Below are positions 1 to 9,087 of a DNA stretch of 64,000 nt, piece by piece. Source of the stretch: Rugosimonospora acidiphila. GTDB lineage: Bacteria > Actinomycetota > Actinomycetes > Mycobacteriales > Micromonosporaceae. The position numbers were made by a program, and so were the translations under genes. Under the pieces are notes generated by a model, which saw only the letters and a list, made by a program, of their open reading frames with translations, was not told the origin of the DNA and ran no database searches. The stretch covers positions 496,001 to 560,000 of the forward strand of contig NZ_BAABJQ010000002.1 of assembly GCF_039543385.1 (NCBI RefSeq). Direction: 5' to 3'. Numbering within the stretch: the stretch's first letter is position 1; the number at the start of each line of letters is the position of its first letter.

Positions 1-1824
1 GAGGACCTGGTCGACCGGCTTCGCCAGTTCGGCGGCGACCTGCTCAGCACGATAGAGCGGCGCGACGCGGAGCAGCTGTCCATGCTCCAGCAGCGGCAGG
101 AGGCGGCGATCCTGGAACTGACCCGGGGCGGCAAGGAGGCCGAGCTCGTCATCGCCAACGAACACCTGCTGGAGATGCGGGCCGCGGCCGACGGCGCCGC
201 CACCCGCGTCACGCACTACGAACAGCTCATCGCCGCCGGCCTGTCCCCGGTGCAGCAGGCGCAGATCTCCATGATGTCCCTCGGCGCGACCGCTCACTTC
301 ACCGCCAGCGGACTGAAGATCGGCGCGGCGGTCGCCAAGGGAATGCCCGAGGCGCTGATCGGGCCGTTCATCTTCGGTACCGAGGTCGGCGGGGACGAGA
401 TCGGCGGCGCGCTGGATGCCGGGGCGGACGTCGCCTCGACGCTGGGCGAGGGGTTCAGCCTCCTCGCCGAGCTGCTCGCCATCCAGGTCGACCAGGACCG
501 CACGGTTCAGGACTGGAACGTCCAGCTGGCCACCGCGCGCACCGACGTGGCCCAGATCGCACACCAGGTGGCGGCGGCCGAGTTGCAGGTCACCATCGCG
601 CAGCGCGAGCTGGACATCCTCAACCGGCAGGCGACGAACAACGCGGAGGTGACCACGTTCCTGACCGAGAAGTTCGCCGGCGTCGACCTCTACAGCTGGA
701 TGGTCGGCCGGCTGTCCACAATGTACTTCCAGAGCTACCACCTCGCCTACGACACCGCCCGCGCGGCCGAGCGCGCCTACCAGTTCGAGCGGGGCATCGA
801 CGGCGGCACCAGCTACATCCAGCCGACGTACTGGGAGAGCCGGCGCCAGGGCCTGCTCGCCGCCGAAGGTCTCGGGCTGGACCTGCAACGGCTGGGTAAG
901 GCCTACGTCGACGCGGACCGCCGCAGTATGGAGATCACCAAGCGGATTTCGTTGCTGGCCCTGGACCCGCTGGCCCTGCTGGACCTGAAGAACACCGGGC
1001 GGTGCGAGTTCGCGCTGACCGAGGCGCTGTTCGACCGCGACTTCCCCGGGCACTACCGCCGCCAGATCCGCACGCTCAGCGTCTCCTTCGACACCGACCA
1101 GGCAGCCGTGGGCGTGAACGCCACCCTGACCCAGTTGGACAACAAGACGGTGCTGTCGGCCGATCCCCAGGCGGTCAAGTTCCTTCTGGACCCCAAAGGA
1201 AACCCGCCGGCGACGCTGCGCGGCGACTGGCGGGCCAGCCAGCAGATCGCCTTGTCAGACATCGAAGATTACCGGGACAACAACGGGCTGTTCGAGCTGC
1301 GCTTCGACGACGACCGGTACCTGCCGTTCGAAGGTACCGGGGCGGTGTCCCGGTGGCGTCTGGACACCGGCGGCAAACTGCCACCGGCCGAGTTGCGGGA
1401 CGTGACGATCGTCGTCAAGTACACCGCTGACCCCGGCGGGGACGCCTTCGCCACCGCCGTGCGGGGCATGCTCAAGCCGTACCCCGCGGCCCGCTTTTTC
1501 GATGTGGCCACCGACTTCCCCGACGCCTGGGCGCAGTTCCTCGACAACGGCTCGGACACCCTGGTCCTGCCGCTGGCCCCGGACCTGTTCCCGGACATCA
1601 GCGGCCGGCAGATCACCGGCGTCTACGCGAAGTACCAGCTCACCGCGCCCGGCGCCGCCCGGTTCCAGCTCGGCGGGGACGCCCGGCTCGCGCTGGCCGA
1701 CGGCAAGCTGCTCACCACGCCGGGCCTGGTTCTCGGCGCGGCCGGCTGGACGCTGCGGCTGGACGGCGACAAGTCCGCACTCAACGACGTCGGCCTGGTG
1801 CTGACCTACCGGGCCGGCCGTTAG
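1..1824 (+). CDS. Tc toxin subunit A, C-terminal part with TcB-binding domain (5' truncated by window edge)
   Basis: The frame is open from base 1, so this is the last ~607 codons of a longer gene. The coiled-coil-rich stretch with LQQRQEAAILEL, then GLSPVQQAQIS, and later LFDRDFPGHYRRQIRTLSVS, matches from memory the C-terminal region of insecticidal Tc toxin A subunits (Photorhabdus TcdA type). There it forms the pore-channel end and the domain that docks the TcB-TcC cocoon. The C-terminus is a beta-rich region ending at VLTYRAGR. Known A subunits form pentameric injection syringes delivering a toxic protein; that role is inferred. No TcB/TcC gene is visible downstream, so partners would lie upstream of the window. 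Confidence 0.85.
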   Translation, partial: EDLVDRLRQFGGDLLSTIERRDAEQLSMLQQRQEAAILELTRGGKEAELVIANEHLLEMRAAADGAATRVTHYEQLIAAGLSPVQQAQISMMSLGATAHFTASGLKIGAAVAKGMPEALIGPFIFGTEVGGDEIGGALDAGADVASTLGEGFSLLAELLAIQVDQDRTVQDWNVQLATARTDVAQIAHQVAAAELQVTIAQRELDILNRQATNNAEVTTFLTEKFAGVDLYSWMVGRLSTMYFQSYHLAYDTARAAERAYQFERGIDGGTSYIQPTYWESRRQGLLAAEGLGLDLQRLGKAYVDADRRSMEITKRISLLALDPLALLDLKNTGRCEFALTEALFDRDFPGHYRRQIRTLSVSFDTDQAAVGVNATLTQLDNKTVLSADPQAVKFLLDPKGNPPATLRGDWRASQQIALSDIEDYRDNNGLFELRFDDDRYLPFEGTGAVSRWRLDTGGKLPPAELRDVTIVVKYTADPGGDAFATAVRGMLKPYPAARFFDVATDFPDAWAQFLDNGSDTLVLPLAPDLFPDISGRQITGVYAKYQLTAPGAARFQLGGDARLALADGKLLTTPGLVLGAAGWTLRLDGDKSALNDVGLVLTYRAGR

Positions 1825-1848
1825 GCGCCTCACGGGAAGGACCCGCAC

Positions 1849-3084
1849 ATGCAGCCGGAGCGACCGACAAGAGTACTGAAGAAAGAGCCTAAACCGCCGA
1901 AGCAGTCGACGAAGAAACCCAACACCCCATCGCCCGAGGTGCTCCGCTCGTCCGACACGGGCGTGACGAAGACCAAGAGCGCGCTGCGGGCAGTCGGCGT
2001 CCAGGCCACCATCACGACCGCCGGCGCCGACACCACGGCGCCGAAAAGCACCGTGACGCTGCTACACCCGGTGCAGCCCACCGGCGGCGACACCGGCGGA
2101 ATCACCAAGAAGGTCACCGGGCTGGCGACCGGCGAGTTCGCGAAGGCATACGCCGAGCAGGTGTCCTCGATCGAGGCCAAGTGGGATGCGCTGAGCCCGA
2201 AGGAGCGGGTCGCCGCGCTGCTGGCCCCCGCGAACGCCGCCCTCACCGCGCTCGGCGTCCCGCCGCTGAACCCTCAGCTCTCGTTCCTGGGCGGCGACCC
2301 GACCTCGGCCAGCTTCTTCAGCTCAGCATGGATGATGCAGTACGGCAACCAGTTCCCGGTCCCCGGGCTCAGCCACGACAAGTTTTCCCGCGCCGCCGGC
2401 ACCATCTACCACGAAGCCCGGCATGCCGAGCAGACCTTCCGGGTGGCCAGGAAGCTGGCGGGCGACGGTAAGAACGAGGCGGACATCAAGGCGATGCTCG
2501 AGGTCGACCAGACGATCGCACAGGCGGCGTTGAAAGCCCCGCTGACCGAGGCGCAGCAGGATGAGTGGGCGCAGGCCGCGGCGTGGCAACTGAACCTGGA
2601 GAAAAAGGCGGGGCTCGCGCTCGCGGACACCGTCAACACCAGTATGTTCGCCGCGATGGACAAGTACCAACAGAGCCAAACGGCCTGGCAGAACTACCAG
2701 AAGGCGGCGAGCAACGATCCGGCGACTCCGCCGGAGGTCAAGCAGTGGTACGACACGATCGCGGCCGCGGACGAGGGGCCCGATTACGTCGCGGAGTTCA
2801 AGGCGGTCCTGCAGCAGAATTACCTCCAGGACCGGGAGATGTTCAAGCAGTGGTACCGGTTCTACGCGAACATGCCGGTCGAACAGGACGCCTGGTCCGT
2901 CGGCGGTCAGGTCGAGCAGCTGTTGTGCGGCAAGGCATACACCCCCGAAGACGTCCTGGCCGACCTGGGTCCGGACGACCGCACGATGACGGCGATCGCA
3001 CAATCGCAGTCCGACATGCTGTACCAGTCCCTCCTCGCCGCCCTGAGCGAGTACGCACGGCAGAACGACCTGCCACAGCAGTAG
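1849..3084 (+). CDS. Putative zinc-metalloprotease-like protein (HEARH motif) linked to the Tc gene
   Basis: A 411-residue protein starting 24 bases after the Tc gene stop, with a purine-rich GGGAAGGA upstream, so it is very likely co-transcribed. Residues 1-90 are low-complexity (Lys, Pro, Thr, Ser), like a flexible N-terminal leader. Residues 188-192 read H-E-A-R-H in the context IYHEARHAEQ, a canonical HExxH zinc site. E345 in MPVEQDAW is a candidate third ligand. No signal peptide or membrane segment is seen. I do not recognise the family. The position after a Tc A subunit suggests a cargo or accessory effector, but that is inference; it could also be an inactive metalloprotease-fold structural protein. 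Confidence 0.7.
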   Translation: MQPERPTRVLKKEPKPPKQSTKKPNTPSPEVLRSSDTGVTKTKSALRAVGVQATITTAGADTTAPKSTVTLLHPVQPTGGDTGGITKKVTGLATGEFAKAYAEQVSSIEAKWDALSPKERVAALLAPANAALTALGVPPLNPQLSFLGGDPTSASFFSSAWMMQYGNQFPVPGLSHDKFSRAAGTIYHEARHAEQTFRVARKLAGDGKNEADIKAMLEVDQTIAQAALKAPLTEAQQDEWAQAAAWQLNLEKKAGLALADTVNTSMFAAMDKYQQSQTAWQNYQKAASNDPATPPEVKQWYDTIAAADEGPDYVAEFKAVLQQNYLQDREMFKQWYRFYANMPVEQDAWSVGGQVEQLLCGKAYTPEDVLADLGPDDRTMTAIAQSQSDMLYQSLLAALSEYARQNDLPQQ

Positions 3085-3156
3085 AAGCGCCCAGATCGGT
3101 TCGTATAGTGGCTACGGCGCGTACCCGGCGCGCCTCGGCCGGCAGGAGTCTCACGG

Positions 3157-4137
3157 ATGAGCGTGGCGTTGTTCGCCCTCGGCGGGACGATCGCGATGAG
3201 TGGGCACCAGGGCGGGGTCGTCGCCAGGCTCACCGCCGCCGATCTGACCGCCGGCGTACCCGGCCTGGCCGAACTGGGCGTGCCGGTGCACGTCCACGAC
3301 GTCGACGCGGTACCGAGCGCGGACCTGACGTTCGCACGGATCCTCGACGTGGTCGACCGGGCCGCGGCCGCCGTGCGGGGCGGCGCGTCCGGGGTCGTGG
3401 TCACCCAGGGCACCGACACGCTGGAGGAGACCGCGTTCCTCGCCGACCTCGTGTGGCCGCACGCCCAGCCGCTGGTGTTCACCGGTGCGATGCGCAACCC
3501 GACCCTGGCCGGCGCGGACGGTCCGGCGAACGTGCTCGCCGCCGTCGAGGTCGCCGCGAGCCCGGCGGCCCGGGGCCTCGGGGTGCTCGTCGCGTTCGAC
3601 GACGATATCCACGCCGCGCGGTGGGTACGCAAGACGCACAGCACCAGCACCGCGACGTTCGCCTCCCCCAACGCCGGGCCGATCGGTCACGTGGTCGAGG
3701 GACGGGTACGGGTGCTCGCCGCGCCGCCGCCCCGGACCCCGCTCGACCGCCCCGACCCCGAGCGGCTGGCGACCACCCGGGTCGCGCTGCACACCATGAC
3801 CCTCGACGACGACGGCGCGGCGCTGGACGGGCTGGCCGACACCCACCAGGGCCTCGTGGTCGCCGCGTACGGAGTGGGGCACGTACCGTCCGCGCTGGCC
3901 GCCCCGCTCGGCACGCTCGCCGGGCGGATACCGGTCGTGCTCACCTCGCGCACCGGTGCCGGCCCGGTGCTGTCGCACACCTACGGCGCGGTTGGCTCGG
4001 AGACCGACCTGCTGCGGCGCGGATTGCTCAACGGCGGCCTGCTGCACCCGTACCAGGCCCGGGTACTGCTGCGTACCCTGCTCGCCGCCGACGCCGACCG
4101 GGACCGCATCGCCCGGGTGTTCGCCGAGCGGGCCTGA
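3157..4137 (+). CDS. L-asparaginase (type I/II fold)
   Basis: A 326-residue protein hydrolysing L-asparagine to aspartate and ammonia. Both family signatures are present: GGTIA at residues 9-13 supplies the nucleophile T11, and VVTQGTDTLEE supplies T86 and D87. K159 sits in the RKTHST segment expected for the third catalytic residue. Length fits the family (about 320-350). No signal peptide is apparent, so it is probably cytoplasmic. The ATG follows GGCAGGAG at good spacing. It stands alone: the Tc-linked gene ends 72 bases upstream and a cupin gene converges from the other side. Confidence 0.93.
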   Translation: MSVALFALGGTIAMSGHQGGVVARLTAADLTAGVPGLAELGVPVHVHDVDAVPSADLTFARILDVVDRAAAAVRGGASGVVVTQGTDTLEETAFLADLVWPHAQPLVFTGAMRNPTLAGADGPANVLAAVEVAASPAARGLGVLVAFDDDIHAARWVRKTHSTSTATFASPNAGPIGHVVEGRVRVLAAPPPRTPLDRPDPERLATTRVALHTMTLDDDGAALDGLADTHQGLVVAAYGVGHVPSALAAPLGTLAGRIPVVLTSRTGAGPVLSHTYGAVGSETDLLRRGLLNGGLLHPYQARVLLRTLLAADADRDRIARVFAERA

Positions 4138-4214
4138 CCCTACGACGGGCACAGCTCCCAGTACTCCAGCCCGGCGGTGCGGCCAGCAGGTGCGGGAGCT
4201 GGAGCGATTGGAAA

Positions 4215-4562
4215 TCAACCCGGGTTGGCTGACCGTGGCGTGCGCGAGCCGTACGCCGGGCCGAACGCCACGAGCAGCGCCAGGTCCTCGGTCACATCGT
4301 CGAACCGGTGTTCCTCACCGGCCGGTACGAAGATTACCGAACCGGTGCTTACCTCGGCCGCACCGTCCGGGGTCACGATCCTGGCCCGTCCGGCGGTGAC
4401 CACATAGATCTCGTCCTCGGTGTGCGGGCTCTGGTTGTCGAGCCCACCGGCCGGGATGCAGTACGTTCCGACCGACAGGTTCGGCACCCGGAACTGCTCC
4501 ACCCAGTCGTTGGCACCCTCGCCTGGCGGCGCCCACGTCCCGGCCCCTTCGATGATCTGCAT
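4215..4562 (-). CDS. Small cupin-domain protein
   Basis: A 115-residue single-domain cupin. The first motif is recognisable around SPHTEDEIYVV and the second around VIFVPAGEEHRF, giving the usual His/Glu metal-binding set. Such one-cupin proteins act as isomerases, dioxygenases or sensory subunits; the substrate cannot be told here. It is convergent with the asparaginase gene, with about 80 bases between, so no functional link is implied. Confidence 0.8.
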   Translation of the reverse strand: MQIIEGAGTWAPPGEGANDWVEQFRVPNLSVGTYCIPAGGLDNQSPHTEDEIYVVTAGRARIVTPDGAAEVSTGSVIFVPAGEEHRFDDVTEDLALLVAFGPAYGSRTPRSANPG

Positions 4563-4929
4563 GGCGGGAGCCTAGTACCTCGGCCGCCTTTGTTGACCGG
4601 CGTCGCGACGCGGACGACCAAGCGGCCCGAGTGGGCAGGAAACTTCGACACGACGGTGTCGCTGAGCCGGTGAAGGATGAAGGAGACGGTTTCCCCACGA
4701 CCGAGGAAAACCGACGGGCTGCCGTACTGGTGCTTCGGTCTGGGACCGTTTACGGGCTCTTCGCAGTCGACGGTGTAGCGCAAGCTCTAGAAGCCTGGAC
4801 CGCTCGGTCAAGAGCCCGGTCCGATCGTGGCGTCTGATTCTCGCCAGCAATCGCCGTGGTCCGTTGATGTACTTGGTCTCTGCGGCCGCTCAACATGAGG
4901 GTCGCGAAGCCATCATGAGAGGACCTGAC
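4563..4929. other. Intergenic, no gene recognised
   Basis: This 367-base stretch holds only short frames with unconvincing translations. It must contain the promoters of the leftward cupin gene and the rightward SDR gene. I see no transposase relic and no strong hairpin. Confidence 0.4.
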
Positions 4930-5664
4930 GTGAAGATCGCGCTCGTCACCGGTGCCAACAAGGGGATCGGGTTGGCAGCTGCTCGGCGGCTTGCACGTGA
5001 GTGCAGCCACGTGATCGTTGCCGCCCGGAAGTCCGACGCCGGGGAGGAGGCAGCGGATCGGCTGTCGCGTGAGGGGTTCTCAGTGAGCAGCCTCACGATG
5101 GATGTCACCGACCCAGCCTCGGTGCGTGCGGCCGCCGCTGAGGTGTCCGAGCGTTTTGGGCATCTCGATGTGCTCGTCAACAATGCGGGAATCCTGCCGG
5201 AGGCAACCAACGCGGATCCGAAGGAGGTCCTCGATCTGGCGATGTTCGAGCAGACCTACGCCACGAACGTTCTTGGTCCGGTCGCCGTCGTGGAAGCGTT
5301 CTTGCCACTGATGCGCAAGAGTCCGGCCGGGCGGATCGTGAACGTCTCGAGCACGGTGGGATCACTCGCTCATCAGACCGACCCGAACTCTCCGTGGCAT
5401 TCGATGGTCGTGCCGGCCTACCAGTCCTCCAAGGCCGCCCTGAACGCGATCACGATCGTGCTGTCCAAGGCGCTCGCCGATACCTCAATCAAGGTGACCT
5501 CGGTGTGTCCCGGATGGGTGCAGACCGATCTCGCGCCTGGCAACAGGGAGCAGGCACCCGTCACCCCCGAGGAAGCCGCCGAGGTTATCGCTCAGGCTGC
5601 GGCCCTCGGCGCCGCTGACGCAACGGGAACCTTCATCGACGCTAACGGACCCGTGAGCTGGTGA
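4930..5664 (+). CDS. Short-chain dehydrogenase/reductase (SDR family)
   Basis: A classical SDR of 244 residues with Rossmann motif TGANKGIG (7-14), NNAG (84-87), the serine pair S140/S141 and YxxxK (Y164, K168). It should reduce or oxidise a carbonyl/alcohol using NAD(P)H; the substrate is unknown. The GTG at 4930 is chosen because AGAGGA lies six bases upstream and the protein then starts directly at the Rossmann strand (VKIALVTG). An ATG at 4915 and one at 4864 are in frame but poorly served by ribosome-binding sequence. No operon partner is evident. Confidence 0.88.
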   Translation: MKIALVTGANKGIGLAAARRLARECSHVIVAARKSDAGEEAADRLSREGFSVSSLTMDVTDPASVRAAAAEVSERFGHLDVLVNNAGILPEATNADPKEVLDLAMFEQTYATNVLGPVAVVEAFLPLMRKSPAGRIVNVSSTVGSLAHQTDPNSPWHSMVVPAYQSSKAALNAITIVLSKALADTSIKVTSVCPGWVQTDLAPGNREQAPVTPEEAAEVIAQAAALGAADATGTFIDANGPVSW

Positions 5665-5700
5665 GGCCGCGCCCGAAGGCCCCTTCACGAACCTGGTCAG

Positions 5701-5985
5701 GTGCCCGACACTGCCGCTGACAATGGCTTCGGCCGTCCCGACCTGACCAGCTTCTGCCGACTCGACGAGCTTGGACTCGAAGTCACGGGGCAGCGGCTCG
5801 CCCCAGATCGGGCGGTGCTGGCGTGCCGGGTCGTCGATCCGGACGGGTGGTGCCGTCGCTGTGGCTGCGAGGGAACCCCGCATGACACCGTGGTCCGACG
5901 GCTGGCGCACGAGCCGCTCGGCTGGCGGCCGACAACGCTGGAGGTCGCGTGGAACACGGCCAACGACGCTGTCCCGACGGTGACG
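5701..5985 (+). pseudogene. ISL3-family transposase relic with internal deletion
   Basis: The translation contains LGLEVTGQRL, then a zinc-finger-like WCRRCGCEG and LAHEPLGWRPTTLEV, typical of the N-terminus of ISL3 transposases. It then jumps directly to AWNTANDAV, which in intact members lies well downstream near the helix-turn-helix. The catalytic DDE part is absent and the frame runs on into the 3' end of the opposite regulator gene. This is a deleted scrap and cannot be active. Confidence 0.75.
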
Positions 5986-5994
5986 AAGAACCTT

Positions 5995-8784
5995 TCAAGA
6001 TCTTTTTTCTCGACGAAGATCCCGCAACCGGTCGCGGAAATCGTCGATACGGTCTTGATCACCTACTCGGCCGGTGAGGCTGATCGCCCTCTCGCACGAC
6101 TCGGCCGCGCTTTGCCAATTCCCGAGCTCGAGATAGGTTTCACTCAGCTTGTACAGCCCCTCGGCCTCGTGGAACCAGTTGTGATTGCGCCGCCAGATGG
6201 CGACGGCCGCCTCCTGGGTGATGACCGATTCGGACAGTCGGCCGAGATCGCGGTAGCACAATCCCAGGTGGATCAACCCGGCCGCCTCGCCGGCCTCGTC
6301 GTGCAGATCCCGAGAGATAGCGATCGACCGTTCGCAGAAACGAGCGCCATCCGCGGGCGCACCCAGTTGACGGGAGACGTCGCCCAGATTGCTCAGACAC
6401 AAGCCCTCGAAGTAGCGGTCACCGATGCGCTGCATCACCTCCAGGGACCGTTCGTAGTATCGGACGGCAGCCTCGAATTGACCCGATTCCCGATGCATGA
6501 GGCCCAGATTGCCCAGCGCCCGTCCGCGACCCTGCTGGTCGCCCAGTTCCGTCCACGCTCGCAGGCACTGCTCGAGTTGTTCGGCCGCATCGGTGAATCG
6601 CCGGGTTCGTAGGTAGGCGATACCGAGTTCGTTCATGAGCCATGCCTCGCCGGCCCGATCGCCGATCTTGCGCGCGCTGGCCAATCCGACCTCGTTGACG
6701 CGGACGCCGCCATGCCAGAATCCGCAGTTCTTGTGGAAGCCCCCCAGAGCCGCCGCCAGTCGCCAGGCGAGATCGTGGGCGTCGTATTCGACCGCACGAT
6801 CCACCAAACTCACGATCGCAGGTCGTTCGGTCTCGAACCAGTCCACATATTTGCCGGCAGTGATCATGGCGGGATGGCTGTGCGTGTGAGCCGGCGCGTT
6901 GAGCGGGAAGTGTGGGGCGCGCGGATCCATGATGCGTACGGTCGAGCCGCACGTATTCAAGTACCAAGCCAGCACGCGGCGGACCGCGGCGACGCGATCC
7001 TCTTCGTTGCCATTCCGGAATTCCAGCTCGCGTGCGAACCCACGGAGTAGATCATGGAATGAGTACCGGTCGGCGGTGGTCGACCGTAGGAGATTCGCGT
7101 CGACAAGTGATTCGAGAATATCGCTGGCCTGTGAGACGGTGTCATCGAGCAGTTCGGCCGCGGCATGGACGCCGATGTCCGGCAGGTCGATGGCACCCAA
7201 CAGTCGGAACGCGCGTGCCGCCGACAGCGGCAGTCCCGCGTAACTGACCTCGAAGCACGTGCGCAGTGCCAGGTCGCCGACCTTCAGTTCGTCGAGCTGC
7301 CGGCCGCGATCGCTCAGTCGGCTGGCCAGTTCCGCGATCCGCCACGTCGGCCGGCTCGTCAACCGCGCGGCGGCGATGCGAACCGCCAACGGCAGGCCGG
7401 CGCACACGCGTAAGACCGCACGGGTGGCGTCAGGTTCAGCGGCGACCCGGTCCGGACCGACGATCCGGGCGAACAGGCTGTACGACTCGCTCTCGGTCAG
7501 GACGTCGAGATCCAACCGCCGGGAGGCTTCCAGATCGGCCAGCCCGTTTCGGCTCGTGATCAGCACCCCACACGTTGCCGAGCCGGGCAGCAGGGGCCGT
7601 ACCTGGGCCGCGTCGCGCGCGTCGTCCAGCACGACGAGGACCCGCCTGTCCGCGAGCAACGACCGGAACAGTGCCGCGCGAGTCTCCAGATCAGCCGCGA
7701 TCCGGGAGTCGGGTACACCCAGACCCGCCAGCAGATAGCCCAACGCGTCGGCCGGGCGCAGCGGGTTGGTCATGCCGCGCAGGTTGAGGTAGAGCTGCCC
7801 GTCCGGATAGTTCGGCGCGACCCGATGGGCAACGTGCACGGCGAGGGTCGTCTTGCCGACTCCGCCCCCGCCCGAGACGGCGGACAGCGCGACCGCCACG
7901 GGCCTGCCGGTGCCGGGCATCAGGGCCGCGCCCAGCTCCCTCGCCTGCTCGCCGCGGCCGGTGAAGTCGGCCGTGTCCGCCGGAAGCTGTGCGGGCCGCA
8001 GGACCCTCGGCGGCAGTGGTGCCTGGACCTCCGGCGCCATCACGTCCCGGTCGCCGCTCAGGATCGATGCGTAGAGCTGCTGCAGGTGGGGCGCGGGGTC
8101 CACGCCAAGCTCCTCCACCAGGCGCCCGCGAAGCTCGTGGTAGGCCGCGATCGCCTCGGACTGGCGCCCGGACCCGGCCAGCGCCCGCATCAGCAACGCT
8201 TGCAGCCCTTCCCGCAGCGGGTACCGGGCCGCCCACTCCGTCAACCGGCCGACGAGGACACCGTGGCGGCCCAGCGACAACTCCAGCTCGGCAAGCAGCT
8301 CCAGACCATCGACGTACTCCTGCTCGATCGTGCCCGCTTCCACCTGCAGCGTCGCGCATTCGATGCCGTCGAACGCGCGGCCCCGCCACAGAGCCAGCGC
8401 GTCTGCCATCCGCGCCGCCGCCGCCGCGACGTCGCCCTTCTCGCGGAGTGCGCGGGCCTGTGCGATCAGCCCGCGAGCGCGGCCGAGGTCGATGTGGTCG
8501 TCCGCCGCGACCAGCAGGTAGCCGCCGCCGCTGGTGAGGATGACGATTTCGGACTCAGTCGACAGCGCGCGGCGCAGGTCGCTCACGAACCCTTGAAGGC
8601 GGGTCGTGGCGCTGGCCGGTGGTGAGCAGTCCCACAGCGCGTCGATCAGCCGGTCGCGCGAGACGACGCGTCCCGGGCTGACGCAGAGCAGGGCAAGCAG
8701 GGCGCGCGCCCGCCCGCCCGGCAGTCGCACGGCGACGTCGTCCGCGTTCCGGACCTCCAGCGGGCCGAGGATATCGAAGCGCAG
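5995..8784 (-). CDS. AfsR/SARP-type regulator: winged-helix, BTAD, NB-ARC and TPR domains
   Basis: A cytoplasmic transcriptional regulator of about 929 residues. The order is an OmpR-like DNA-binding domain (start RFDILGPLEVR), a bacterial transcriptional activation domain, an NB-ARC ATPase with P-loop GGGGVGKTT around K311, and C-terminal tetratricopeptide repeats (RALGNLGLMHRESGQFEAA and similar). This architecture activates secondary-metabolite or stress genes in actinomycetes. The start is uncertain: a CTG at 8784 follows GGGGGAGAG and lies exactly where the family begins. A GTG at 8844 and an ATG at 8985 are in frame but lack a clear ribosome-binding site and add a non-homologous-looking leader. 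No biosynthetic cluster flanks it. Confidence 0.9.
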   Translation of the reverse strand: MRFDILGPLEVRNADDVAVRLPGGRARALLALLCVSPGRVVSRDRLIDALWDCSPPASATTRLQGFVSDLRRALSTESEIVILTSGGGYLLVAADDHIDLGRARGLIAQARALREKGDVAAAAARMADALALWRGRAFDGIECATLQVEAGTIEQEYVDGLELLAELELSLGRHGVLVGRLTEWAARYPLREGLQALLMRALAGSGRQSEAIAAYHELRGRLVEELGVDPAPHLQQLYASILSGDRDVMAPEVQAPLPPRVLRPAQLPADTADFTGRGEQARELGAALMPGTGRPVAVALSAVSGGGGVGKTTLAVHVAHRVAPNYPDGQLYLNLRGMTNPLRPADALGYLLAGLGVPDSRIAADLETRAALFRSLLADRRVLVVLDDARDAAQVRPLLPGSATCGVLITSRNGLADLEASRRLDLDVLTESESYSLFARIVGPDRVAAEPDATRAVLRVCAGLPLAVRIAAARLTSRPTWRIAELASRLSDRGRQLDELKVGDLALRTCFEVSYAGLPLSAARAFRLLGAIDLPDIGVHAAAELLDDTVSQASDILESLVDANLLRSTTADRYSFHDLLRGFARELEFRNGNEEDRVAAVRRVLAWYLNTCGSTVRIMDPRAPHFPLNAPAHTHSHPAMITAGKYVDWFETERPAIVSLVDRAVEYDAHDLAWRLAAALGGFHKNCGFWHGGVRVNEVGLASARKIGDRAGEAWLMNELGIAYLRTRRFTDAAEQLEQCLRAWTELGDQQGRGRALGNLGLMHRESGQFEAAVRYYERSLEVMQRIGDRYFEGLCLSNLGDVSRQLGAPADGARFCERSIAISRDLHDEAGEAAGLIHLGLCYRDLGRLSESVITQEAAVAIWRRNHNWFHEAEGLYKLSETYLELGNWQSAAESCERAISLTGRVGDQDRIDDFRDRLRDLRREKRS

Positions 8785-9087
8785 CGTCTCTCCCCCTTTG
8801 CCGCAAAATCGGTCGGGCGACCAATTCCTACCACGCCGAGTCACGCACGGCCGTAGCGGAGTCGTAGTCGGGCCGTAGCGCCGCCGGGCAGGATATCGGC
8901 GCTCTGCGCGGTTGTCCGTCCAGGCCGGCCGGCCAACAGGGGTGGGCGGCGACCACGCCGCTAACGCGCGGCCGGGCGACGTCATCTCGAAGTTTCAGGG
9001 CCAGTTCTGATCAGCTCGGGTCGTCCACTGTTCCCGGGCATACCGGGGAAAATCATCCCCACAATGGAAGGGCAAGAGTAGCGGAGC

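Noticed and set aside
2565..4232. Rightward ORF of 555 codons overlapping the HEARH and asparaginase genes
   Set aside because: It is in a different frame of two genes with clear motifs, and its translation is almost entirely Arg/Gly/Pro.
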